NCBI GenBank assembly: GCA_036852015.1
Contig: JAANDG010000464.1
Coordinates: 1 to 64,000, forward strand
DNA: 64,000 nucleotides
Source of the DNA: Pelodera strongyloides
Lineage: Eukaryota; Nematoda; Chromadorea; Rhabditida; Rhabditidae
Direction: 5' to 3'
The notes below the pieces were generated by a model. The model saw only the letters and a list, made by a program, of their open reading frames with translations. It searched no databases and had not been told where the DNA came from. A program made the translations under genes and the position numbers. Below are positions 47,176 to 57,622 of this stretch, in pieces. The first letter of the stretch is position 1; each line of letters opens with the position of its first letter.

Positions 47176-48731
47176 CAAGATTAATAATAAATAATTTCGA
47201 CGCAAGTTCATTGTAAGTTAAAAACTGAATTAAGCCTCAAATATTTCTTGCAATAATGCCCGCACCATAGAGGGTGAAAAAGGAAACACCAACTAATTTA
47301 AGAACAACACAAGAAACTAACACTATTTCGCAATTAAACATCTTATTATACAAGTTGGGAGCTTTGTTTGATCGTTTGATTGTACGTTTGAACGATGTGC
47401 GTTACGCTCAGGAAGTAAGATTAGTCCAGTAGTTCACGTTCCCGTGCACAGAGCCATCTCACATGCTGAGCTCCCCAACTCACACTAGCTGAAAAAAAGA
47501 CTGCAATGCGGAATGTCTTACGGTCGTTCGAGTCGACGGCGTTTAATCCGGAAACTGAACTGTGATTGCATATATTTTTTACAAAAATATTCCAAAACGG
47601 CGTGATCGCGTTTTTTAATAAGCGAACGCTAGTAGACTGAAGACCAAAAATGAGCACGAGGGGGTAAGCTTTAGTTATAGTGATTTTTTAAAAAAAATCT
47701 GCGCGGTGTTCATTTTAATTCAAAAAGGACAAAGGATCGGATAACGTTTCTGAATATAATTTGACTTCCTGTTTTTTGGATATGTGAACTGTATTGAATC
47801 AAGCGGAAACAGCACTTATAAAAGTCGCGGCCTGAACCGTTGTATAGATACATCTAATATGTTGGTGTTCTATGATTTTTATTTGAAAATTCTTTTATTT
47901 AGTTATTATTCATGGTTTTATCACATCCCAATAAAGGTGTGCAGCAAGTGAAAAAAATGAATAGTAGATAAAGTACTCGGGCTAGGTCTTATCAATAGCA
48001 TTATCTTTCGAGTTTTCTAATAGATGATCATGCTTTTTGAGTTACACGTATTAGTTGCTCCCTCTCTGGCTCTTGAGAAATACCTGTTACTCAAGAAAAA
48101 TGATCATTTTACACACATATGTGTTCGCTGAAAACAGCAAAATCACGCCTTACATCGAAACACACTAACAAATAGTTAGCTCACAGCTAGAACGGAAAAT
48201 TACCGTTCAATTAAAAAAACTGCTGCTTTGAACTGGTTTATGGTTTATATAGATACAAATGATGCGAAAAAGAACACAAGAACTTTTGATTTTCGACAAA
48301 AAAATGCACTATCTCACCTATAAAAGCCCATAAAAACTACTCAAAAGCGTTTTTGTGCATTTCACTGGCAAGTTCTGCATTGCTATAGAAGTCCCCAATC
48401 GGGGCGGTGGCGCTCTCCTAGAACATGCTACGCACGGCGGCGTCCTGCACACTTTCTCGTACGCGGCAGCGTTCTTGCACACTTCGGCGTCCGCGGTGGA
48501 GTTCTCGCACACTTTAACGTCCGTTGCGCCATCCTTGCACACTTTGGCGTGCGGCGGCGTCCTCGTACACTTTCTAGTGCGCTGCGAGGACATTTGTTTT
48601 GCGCTCGCAAGATGGCACGCCGTTGGCATACCGGGTGCTCTGAATTGACAATACGTTGTCCTTAATTAATGCTACCTATAGTTTGTGTTTTAGGGTTACG
48701 TTACCGTCATCAGAAAACCAACGCTTACACT
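47176..48731. other. Intergenic unit between CAP copies 2 and 3
   Basis: From about 47615 this is the near-identical counterpart of 41510-42711: exon-like motif (47619-47670), TATAAAA at 47817 and 48320, then the GC island. The main differences are short indels, such as a deletion after 47900 relative to copy 2. No other exon. Confidence 0.65.
48370..48620. repeat. GC-rich island before CAP copy 3
   Basis: Counterpart of 42360-42610 with one fewer GTCCGCGGTGGAGTTTCTC unit. Ends about 110 bases before the ATG. Confidence 0.75.
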
Positions 48732-51116
48732 ATGCACGTTCTTAGTATTCTACTTTTGGCGATGGTTGCAGGTCAGTGCTGCGTACATTGTGCATTGTAA
48801 TGAACTTAACCCACTTTTTATTCTGTCTATTTCAATCCCAAAAGGATTAATGTGACATCGTTTAAGTGGATAAAATAATCAAGTAAATTATTTTCAACTA
48901 TGAAAATCTCACTTTCCAGTTGCCAGTGCTTACTTCGGTCCGGGTGACAAAGCGAACATTCTTACGGTAAGTACTGCACTTCTTAGAAAGTGGGTTGCGC
49001 CAGAAAACACTGGCTAGCGACCATTCGGTGACCATATGATTCCTAGTTGACGACGGTCTTCGAGGAAAACCCTGGGAACCGTCACCAAATGGTTAATTCC
49101 CAAGTCCGTATACAAATTGTGTTCCATTATGTGACCCTGTGGCACAGTTGCAAATTGAAGCGGGAATGTGGTTGTCTAGCATGCATTTCGAAATATGTGT
49201 CTCAACTTTGTAGGAAAGCTAGTTAATCACTGGCTCATAAAGTAATTTAAGCAAATAAGAAACAGTGTTGCAGAGCAGCAGTTTCTTGCCTAATTTACTA
49301 TTCTTCTGTTTCAGGAGCATAATAACCTCCGTTCGAATATCGCCAAGGGTCTGTTCAAAGCGCAGGGGAGACTGATGCCTCCAGCGAGAAATATGCGGCA
49401 TATGGTAGGTTATTGGTTTTTTTTGCGTCATTTTGTTGATTTTATATGTATTACTTGTCCTGTACACAAAATTGCGGTGTGTGTCAATGAGCGAGTTGCG
49501 TACTTTTTTTACCTGTGGCTCAACTTTGAGGTACGCGGCCGGCTTCGGCTTGCATCGCGCATCGCTGGCGCACTTTTGTCGTGGCATATGTGCGAAGCTT
49601 GGTGTTTTTTCATGTGTGATGGCGCGCTCTTTCTAAAGCGACGTAACATCCCGTTTTTAAAACGTATGATGGAAGATTGCATTCCTATGTATCGATGCTA
49701 AGTGGGCCCGAATTAAGCTCCATTTTGGTTTTATTTAACAATAATCATTCGCAAATGATACGTGGGAATGCAGATATCCAAAATCCATTTCAAAACCGGA
49801 TGTTGTTCCTCTTTAAAGGTATGGAATGCGGCGCTGGAACAGTCTGCTCAACAATGGGCCAACAAATGTCTCTGGCAACATAGCGGCAAAGCTGGAGTAG
49901 GGGAGAATATGTACATGAGCATGTGGCCGATCCCTGGAAATTCTATTCTTGGAAAAGGTCTGTTTTATTAGAAGAGGTATAACATCCGGTTTTGAAAGGC
50001 ATACCGGCCGCCTTATTTCCGATGTTGTGTATCAAAAAAGTCCTTCGCGACTACTGGTATTGCACGATTTTGCGTAGAACAGACGGGAATGCGACTATCC
50101 AAAATGTGTCACAAAAACCCGCCGTTGTGTCGCTTAGCATTTTATATTGTCGCTGTCGTACTGGATATTCGACTTCGCTTTTCCCTATAAAAACAATCCA
50201 ACTCATAAATTCGACTCGACCAAGTTGTTAATTTGTAAGCATGTGACATGTTACGCTAAGTAAGTCTAATTAGTTATATGAGTCTAATGATCACTTACTT
50301 AAAGGTCGCGCCGCTTCCGTCTCTTGGAAGAAAGAGTTCCAGGATTACGGATGGCCCAGAGTCAACCTAACCCGGGAGATTTTCGACTCCGGCATCGGAC
50401 ATGCCACCCAGGTTCGAATAAAATAATAGAATAATTTATTCAGTGTATACCGACGTAAAGCGGAAGAAAAAAAACTAACAACAATAGAACAAGTACACTG
50501 TAGACTTTAGACTTTAGATATTTTATAGTTTAAAGGAGAAGAGTTTGAAATCGGGTTAAAGAGATAGGTTCACTAGATTTTCCCTTTAAATTCGAGCAAA
50601 CTAGCACAAACACATGAGAATTCAGTTGTCCACGATGTGTTTCAAAAACCGGCCGGTATTTCGCTATAATTTTTATTAACTCGCTTACTTAGTTTATGAG
50701 TACAAAAAGCAAAAAAAAAAAAGAGTGAAAAAACCTTCAGGTGGCCTGGGCTGCTTCAAACAAGATTGGCTGTGGTGCAGCGTTGTGCAACGGAAGTAAG
50801 GATGTGATCGTAGTTTGTCAATATCAGCCACCGTGAGTACTTCGCCTTAACCTGAACTGATTATTTAGAAAATAATTACTCGTGCATACAACATCTTATG
50901 ATTGATATAATTGAAAAATAATCGTATAATTGCAATCCATAGCTCAATCAGACTCAATCAGAACAGGACTTAAGCCCTAACTTCATCATACTAACTTCGT
51001 ACTAACATGTTTCCAACTATTTCAGGGGCAACTATATCAACCGATTTGTCTATGCACAAGGCGAATCTTGCGCCGGATGCCCAGCATGCAATGTAAATAC
51101 GAAACTTTGCCCTTAA
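48732..51116 (+). CDS. CAP (SCP/TAPS) secreted protein, copy 3
   Basis: Seven exons, 201 aa: 48732-48771, 48920-48966, 49315-49404, 49819-49957, 50305-50411, 50741-50832, 51026-51116. The signal peptide starts MHVLSILLLAMVA and the mature protein probably starts near YFGPGDKAN. It has the full set of CAP marks: EHNNLR, CLWQHSG, GENMY, GHATQVAWAASNKIGCG and VVCQYQPPGNY, the last being the complete CAP2 signature, plus the C-terminal CAGCPACN cluster. Predicted to be secreted, single domain. The exon-4 acceptor (TTTAAAG) abuts the right end of a TTAA-flanked MITE (about 49635-49818), so its pyrimidine tract is transposon DNA. The exon-4 donor is GTCTGT, weaker than in copy 4. An insertion of one codon in exon 4 (MWPIPGNSILGKG) separates it from copies 1 and 4. 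Confidence 0.95.
49635..49818. mobile_element. TTAAAGCG-type MITE abutting exon 4 of CAP copy 3
   Basis: Left end CTAAAGCGACGTAACATCCC then GTTTTTAAAACGTA; right end TTTCAAAACCGGATGTTG then TTCCTCTTTAAAG, the last bases being the exon-4 acceptor. The orthologous element precedes exon 4 in copy 4 (54518-54705) and its left part is in copy 2 (43711-43835). Confidence 0.85.
49970..50150. mobile_element. GGTATAACATCCGG MITE in CAP-3 intron 4
   Basis: GAGGTATAACATCCGGTTTTG at the left and CACAAAAACCCGCCGTTGTG then TCGCTTAG at the right form an imperfect inverted repeat of the TTAAAGCGG family. A shorter related version sits in intron 4 of copy 4 (about 54858-54912). Confidence 0.7.
50575..50672. 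mobile_element. TTAAAGCGAAAT MITE family, right half
   Basis: Only the right part is recognisable: GTTTCAAAAACCGGCCGGTA then TTTCGCTATAA. In intron 5 of CAP copy 3. Confidence 0.65.
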
Positions 51117-52771
51117 ATAATTTCAACATAATCTTATTGTTAACTTAAAAAACTTTTTGTTTTATTGTCACTAAAATTAAAAATTGAACATTTATTGTAA
51201 AAGTGATCGCACCACAGATGGTAAAAAAAACTGTACACTAAGTTAAGAAACGTTCACAAAACAAAAATAATTCGACAATGAAACATAATGTACACTACAA
51301 CACAAACACATAAGAACGAACACGTGCACATAATCAAATGTTTCTTAGTTGCGCTTTATTACATTGGCCCTGTATTATTTTGTAATCTCTGAGTTTTATG
51401 CGTAATAAACTATTATTAACACAAACTCGATAGCACAGTAAAGAAGTACAACGTGAATAATAAGAAAACATATTGTTCAAATATATCTGCACAGAAAGAA
51501 CGTAGATGAATTATGATTATGAAGAGCAACTAACTACAGAAATGGTCCGGTGTAGTATGTGTGTTGTGTGGGCTCTTTCAGGCGTTTTGTGTTTTACAAT
51601 CATGCACAAATCCACGTTCACATGTGTTTTTTGATCATTCTGTTCTTTGTAATTTTACGATTACGGTGCTCTACCCCTATATTATAGTTTAATCCGAAGC
51701 TGAACGGGCTTTGCATACTTTTTTCTTTACAAAAAGGATTTTCAGAACGGCGTGTTCGCGTTTTTTAATCAGCGAACAATATAATAGCGTACTGGGGATC
51801 AAAAATGATCACGAGAGATGTGCTTTAGTTATAATGATTTTTTAAAATAATTCTGAGCGGGTTCATTTTTAATACAAAAAGGACAAAGGATCGGATAACG
51901 TTTCTGAATACAAGTTGGCTTCCTGGGTTTTGGATATGTGAACTTTATTGAAGCAAGTTTAGAAAGAAACTTATAAAAGTCACGGCCGGACCAAAGAGAT
52001 ACTATTATGTTGATGTTCTGGAGTTTTTTTTTAAAGTTCTTTTATTTAGTTATCATAGGTTGAAAATCACAACCCAGTCCAGTACATTTGTATTGTAAAC
52101 GAGAATAATAATAACAGAGAATCTTATGCCTGGCTGGATATAAGCCTAATCATTAGTATTAGTGTTCGAGAGATTTACCATTTGAGTTATATTTGAGTTA
52201 TTTTTTGAGTTATCGTTTGCACTCTAAAAAGCCGTTCCTTCTATGTACAAAAAAAAAGCAAAAATGTGTGTGGCATCAAAGAACACTAGCACATAGTAAA
52301 TTCATTTCTAGAACGGCAGCTTTATGTAATTCCGTACAATTATAAAAAAACCGTCAATTATGAAAAAAATGGCAACTTTGAACTGGTTTACATAGATCCA
52401 AATGATGCGAAAAAGATCACAATATCTGTTCTTTCTCACAAAAAAAATGCGCTAACTGACTATAAAAGCTCATAAAAATACTCAAAAGTGTTTTTATCAT
52501 CATTTCATTACAACAATTCCGCATTGCTACAGAAGCCCCAGTTTGGGCGGCGTCCTCGCGCATCTTAGCGTTTTGTGGCGGCACCTTCACCGCCTCAGTG
52601 TGCCGCCACCGTTTGTGGCGGCACATTGTGGCGTGCGCCGCACCGATTTGTGGGTGTGCGCTGTAGCAAGAATGCACACAGTTGGTGAAATGTGCTGTGA
52701 ATTTAAGATAAGTTGCCGTTAATTAATGATATGCATAAAGTTGTTTAGGGTACCACCTCTACAGCTTCACC
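51117..52771. other. Intergenic unit between CAP copies 3 and 4
   Basis: Same layout as the two earlier units but more diverged: exon-like motif at 51769-51820, where the donor is destroyed (GAGATGTG in place of GAGGTAAG), TATAAAA at 51973 and 52460, GC island at 52545-52670. No exon seen. Confidence 0.6.
52545..52670. repeat. GC-rich island before CAP copy 4
   Basis: Made of TTTGTGGCGGCAC units in both directions (GTGGCGGCACCTTCACCGCC, TGTGCCGCCACCG, TTGTGGCGGCACATTG). Same place as in the other copies but a different word, so the islands have been rebuilt. Confidence 0.7.
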
Positions 52772-55700
52772 ATGCACGCTAGAATTTTTATACTTCTGGT
52801 AGTGATTGCAGGTCAGTACTAAATACATTTTTATAATTTACCATATTTGTTATTCTTTTTATCTTTTTTTATATATATTTCTTTAGCAAAAATAATCAAA
52901 TTAACATACTTCTATGAAGCACTTAACTATTCAAAACCTACCGCCGCCTGAGGCGACTACACTGGCTATCACACTAAAATTATGAAACGTCTGAAACGTA
53001 AATTGATTGCTCTATTTTGAAGAGTTGCGAAAAGGGACTATTTATATTTATATGAAGCGCCTGAAACATAGAGTTCCGTTTCGTACACACAAACAAAAAA
53101 AGTAAACTCTTCTCCTTCGTATAATAATGAAAACAAAAGAGAAATGTAATATCTATATTATAAATATTTCTTAAAATGAACGAATGTGTAACAGTTGTAT
53201 ATTACCTTATCAAAGACTTTAAAACAAGTGATGTATAAGTGCGAATTTTATACCGTGATAACACGGACCTCGTTTCTTTTAATAGGTATAATATATCACT
53301 TTCCAGTGGCCAGTGCTTACTTCGGCCCGGGTGACAAGTCAAACATTCTTACGGTAGGCCCGCTGTTAAAAAGGTTAAAACTGGGGTCCTGCAGAGATAC
53401 ACTATAGGCCCCTACACTACACTTCCTTAAATCGAAGTCATTCAGTAACAACAAATGATTGCAGGAAACCACAGAAAAGAGTTTCTGTTCGAAATTTTCA
53501 CCTAAAAATGGTTGATGACAGGCTTGCGACCATTCGGTGACCATATGATGCCTAGTTAACGCCGGGTTTCGAGGAAATTTGGTCAAGGCCAAATGGGTTG
53601 GCCCGCAAAAACCCTGCCTGGGAACCGTCACCAAATGGTTTCTTCTCCCTAGTCCCAACCGCATTTTCAAACTGTATGCAAATTGTTTTCATTGTGTGAT
53701 CCTGTGACACAGTCGGGTTTGCAAATTGAGGCGGGAAGCGGGTTCCCCCCTGGGCCCCTGGCTTAGGATGGGGTCACTAGAAAATCACCCCGTTTTTTTT
53801 ATCCTTGCCTTTAGTTTGATTGTACAAAGGTGAACTTAAACCAAGAGAATAAAAAATATTTCGTGAATTTATTACCTACGGGAGGTATTCGTGAAAACAG
53901 GGGTAAAAGTAAAAAGGAGGGCATTGATCGCAGTTCCGAAAAAAAGTGCAACGCGATAAAAAATTTTAAAACTTCTTTTACGATTCAAGAGCGTGCACCT
54001 TTATTCAAGGGAGCTCAAATTCAAGGTTTGCTTATGATATGTTTCGCAGAGGTCCTGAGCACAGGGGACGCGTTCCAGATGACAAATTGCTCGACGTCTT
54101 CGGGCTGGCTAGGGCCAGGAGGGATCGCCCACGATTCCCCAAAGAACCCAACCCTTTAACTTATCCTTCTTCTGTTTCAGGAGCATAATAATCTCCGTTC
54201 GAATATCGCCAAGGGGCTGTTCAAGGCTAAAGGGAGACTGATGCCTCCAGCGAGAAATATGAGGCACATGGTACCATACTGGTTTTTTTTGCGTCTTTTA
54301 TCGATTTTATATACACTACTGGTCCCTCGCAAAAAAGCGGTGTGTGTGTGTCAAAGTGCCGGTTTCGTACTTTTTCAACCTGTGGCTCAACTTCCAGATA
54401 CGCGGCGATTGCGCGAATGCACCCGCTTGTATTAAACCCCTTTCGCAGACCGCTGGCTACTTTTATCGTGGTCTGTGTGCGAATCTTCGTGTTTTTTCAT
54501 GTGTGATGGCTCGCTCTTTCTAAAGCGATATAACATGCCGTTTTTAAAACGTATGATGGGCGATTGCGTACCTTTGTATTTATGCTAAATGGGCTCGAAT
54601 TAAGCTCAATTTTGGTTTTATTTAACAATACTCATTCGCACATGTTACGTGGGAATGCAGCTATCCAAAATCCTTTTTAAAACCGGATGTTGTACCTCTT
54701 TAAAGGTCTGGAATGCGGCGCTGGAACAGTCTGCTCAACAATGGGCCAACAAATGTCTCTGGCAACATAGCGGCAAAGCTGGAGTAGGGGAGAATATGTA
54801 CAAGAGCATGTCTTCGGCCACTAATGCTATTCTTGGAAAAGGTAAGATAACCCGTAGTGGTATAACACCGGTTTTTAAACGTAACAAAAACCGGCCGTTA
54901 TGTCGCTTAGCATTTTATATCGTTGCTGTCGTACTGGATACTCGATTTCTCTTTTCCCTATAAAAACAATTCAAATCATGTAGAGCATGGTGCCCTGACA
55001 CGTTACGGTAAATAAATCGAATTGATTATATAATTAAAAGATTTAAAAGAGCCTAACGATCAATTACTTAAAAATGCAGGTCGTGCCGCTTGCGTGCGTT
55101 GGAAGAAAGAGTTCCAGGACTACGGATGGCCCAGGGTTAATCTAACAATGGAGGTTTTCGGCATCGGCATCGGACATGCCACCCAGGTTCGAATAAAATA
55201 ATACAACAACTACACTCTATGTACATATACATAAAGGAGAAGCGTCTAAAATTTTTTTACGACCGCAACGTTTTTCTACGTTTCAGGCGTTTGTTCTATA
55301 AGTAGGCCACTTTCCGCAACACTCGCAAATAAGCGCAACTGAATCTTGTAACATACACTTTAGATTACACGCTTCAAACGTTTCATATAAATATACCTTC
55401 ATATTTCGAGGCATCAGAGGGTCGCCTCACGGCGACAGGGTTCCGGTTTTTTTTAATATTCTCGTAAGAATTGAGAAATGCAACGCTGCTTTCATGGTAG
55501 ACCAGTAATCTTACAAGGGAATGATGAAGTACGGCCGTATCCTGTAGGGCCGTAATATTGCGCATTTTGTAGAGACGTTCACCGTTTCGGCGCGCACTTT
55601 GTGTTTCGAAATAGTGCGGCGCGCAACTCATCAGTTCACAGTAAAAGAAAGAAAAACTTTCAGATGGCCTGGGCTGCTTCAAACAAGATTGGCTGTGGTG

Positions 55701-56787
55701 CAGCGTTGTGCAACGGCAATAAGGATGTGATCGTTGTTTGTCAATATCAGCAAGCGTGAGTATTTTGCCTTAAAGGATCGCAGTCACTCCAAAATCATCA
55801 TTTTGCTTCGAGTTTACTTGAATTTAGTAAAGAATAAACAAAAATACTTTACCAAAACTGAATAATTTGAATTCCAACTCAGGGGGTGAACAAGTAGAAA
55901 AGTAGTTCTACTTAACTACCGCGGGATTATGAAACGTGTAGTGATATGCCGTGATATGATATAATAGTGATATAATAGTGATATAATATGTGCCGTGATA
56001 GTGTAGTGTAGTGATATGCCGTGTAGTGATATGCCGTGATATGATATAATAGTGATATAATAGTGATATAATATAATAGTGATATAGTGAGTGATATAAT
56101 ATGCAGATATTTGTCGAAATAATTTGCATACTCCCGATCGGGAAGCAGCTGTATGAACACGTTTCGTGATCCTGCGGTAGTTAAGTAGAAGTACTTTTCT
56201 ACTTGTTCACTCCCTGAGTTGGAATTCAAATTATTCGGTTTTGGTAAAGTATTTGTCTCTATTATTTACTAAATACAAGTAAACTCGAAGAAAAACGACG
56301 ATTTTGTAGTGACTGCGATCCTTTAAAGCTGTATTGTACTTACTTTGGGAAAGTTGCATATGAGAGGATATCCTATGTCGCCTATGCGAAATATGTGCCC
56401 GAAGCTCGACGGAGGGCAAACAATTTGCATAGGATAAGATACGCAATTTTCCGCCCCGATCAAGTCCCTCAAATAATCGGGACTTGATAGGGGCGAAATC
56501 TTTTTTTTTTTTTTGAATGAATAGGTGAATAGGGACAAAATTTTTTTTTCGAAAATAATAAAAACTAATTTCCGAAATCGGGGGTTTCACTTTCCTGTGT
56601 AACTTCATACTAACCGGATACTAAGAATGCCTGACTTGTCTGTATAAGATTATCCCCCATACTAACTTCGTACTAACATGTTTCCTACTCTTTCAGGGGC
56701 AACTTTCTCAACCGATTTGTCTACGCACAAGGCGATTCTTGCGCCGGATGCCCAGCATGCAATGTAAATACTAAGCTTTGCCCTTAA
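52772..56787 (+). CDS. CAP (SCP/TAPS) secreted protein, copy 4
   Basis: Seven exons, 200 aa: 52772-52811, 53307-53353, 54181-54270, 54706-54841, 55080-55186, 55664-55755, 56697-56787. Signal peptide MHARIFILLVVIA, mature start near YFGPGDKSN. CAP marks present: EHNNLR, CLWQHSG, GENMY, GHATQMAWAASNKIGCG, VVCQYQQAGNF and the CAGCPACN end. Exon 5 is the most diverged of the set (CVRWKK in place of SVSWKK, and an EVFGIG segment). Introns are long because they hold repeats: a GGTCACCAAATGG element and a GCTTCAAGAGCG repeat in intron 2, a MITE directly before exon 4, and a 557-bp TTAA-flanked element starting 15 bases after exon 6. All exon junctions keep phase, so the gene is probably working despite this load. 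Confidence 0.93.
53530..53650. repeat. GGTCACCAAATGG repeat, CAP-4 intron 2
   Basis: GACCATTCGGTGACCATATG, then GAAATTTGGTCAAGGCCAAA and CCGTCACCAAATGGTTTCTT; related to 43025 and 49015 in the same intron of the sister genes. Confidence 0.7.
53972..54130 (+). repeat. GCTTCAAGAGCG family, copy 3
   Basis: In CAP-4 intron 2: TTTTACGATTCAAGAGCGTG through CTCGACGTCTTCGGGCTGGC and AGGGCCAGGAGGGATCG. Confidence 0.8.
54518..54705. mobile_element. TTAAAGCG-type MITE abutting exon 4 of CAP copy 4
   Basis: CTAAAGCGATATAACATGCC at the left; AAAACCGGATGTTGTACC then TCTTTAAAG at the right, directly followed by exon 4. Shared by descent with the copy-3 element. Confidence 0.85.
55230..55385. repeat. AAAGGAGAAG repeat in CAP-4 intron 5
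   Basis: AAAGGAGAAGCGTCTAAA, then CGACCGCAACGTTTTTCTAC and AGTAGGC words, ending near ACGCTTCAAACGTTTCA. Related (partly inverted) sequence at 5970-6125, 7420-7480 and 53030-53120. Confidence 0.55.
55770..56326. mobile_element. 557-bp TTAA-flanked element with about 165-bp inverted arms
   Basis: Starts TTAAAGGATCGCAGTCACT and ends AGTGACTGCGATCCTTTAA. The arms pair almost throughout (CAAGTAGAAAAGTAGTTCTA against TAGAAGTACTTTTCTACTTG, for example). The centre is a tandem array of GTGATATAATA and GTGATATGCC words. No protein. In intron 6 of CAP copy 4. Confidence 0.92.
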
Positions 56788-57618
56788 TGGAAAAATCTTT
56801 ACATCACGGTGATATTTGAGTGATGGTAACTTAATAAATAATTGCGATACGTGGATGTTATTGTTCTTGGATGTTATTGTACGCGGCTATAGTCCTAGAA
56901 AGCTAACAGAAAAGATATCTTCGGGTGACACACCGGAAGCACACGTAAAGTATCCTAAGGCTGACGCACCTATGGCGCGACACTATTTTCGCCGTGCATA
57001 CGTCTCCACTAACCTTCAAGTGCGCAATAAAAGATTTTCTATGGCCGTATGCACGAACTCTCACGGGAGGCTCCCAGGCCCCCCGTGGGAGGTGAGAGAA
57101 AGAAAGGGATCACACGAATCGGAGACACGCAGAGTCAAATTCTCCCACCCAGGGAGATTCCCGTTGTTCGCGCGCACGGCAACTGCAGTGTGCGTGTGTC
57201 ATATGTGTGAGTACCGTAGTCATACAATAAGTGAACACATTTTGGAAATATTTACACTTTTAATTTAAATTAAATTTGTTTTACGCTTCAAGAGCGTGCA
57301 CCTTTGTTCAAGGGAGTTCAAGGTACAATTTCAAAGTTTGCTTATGACATGTTCCGCAGAGGTCCTGAGCAGTAGGCGACGAGTTCCAGATGACAAATTG
57401 CTCGACTTCTTCGGGCTAGGGCTAGGGCTTTTTCAAAAAATGAAAGTAAATAACGGCATAACGGCCTGTTGTGAAAAATATGTTGGACGTTCTATTCTAT
57501 TATCATTTAGTGTACGAAAATGACCATGATTTAAATAAAAGTTTGCTCAGTTTTTTGCGCACACAACGTGTTAATAGATCCCTCAACTTATTTTACAAAA
57601 ACCAGCTGCTATACCGCT
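56788..57618. other. Convergent intergenic region
   Basis: Between the 3' ends of CAP copy 4 (+) and the receptor gene (-). Holds a GC-rich inverted-repeat element at about 56975-57180 (GGGAGGCTCCCAGGCC core), the fourth GCTTCAAGAGCG repeat (57278-57428) and a TTAAAGCGG MITE running up to the receptor stop codon. The 150-codon frame at 56816-57268 crosses the inverted repeat and is not credible. Confidence 0.6.
57278..57428 (+). repeat. GCTTCAAGAGCG family, copy 4
   Basis: TTTTACGCTTCAAGAGCGTG to TCGACTTCTTCGGGCTAGGG; near identical to copy 2. Confidence 0.82.
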
Positions 57619-57622
57619 TTAA
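57452..57622. mobile_element. TTAAAGCGG MITE at the receptor stop codon
   Basis: Right edge ACCAGCTGCTATACCGCTTTAA; left part GGCATAACGGCCTGTTGTG then AAAAATATGTTGGACG is a degraded inverted match. The TTAA at its right edge supplies the TAA that ends the receptor gene on the opposite strand. Confidence 0.65.

Noticed and set aside
56816..57268. 150-codon plus-strand frame downstream of CAP copy 4
   Set aside because: It crosses an inverted-repeat element and has no recognisable domain; no neighbour exon keeps its phase.
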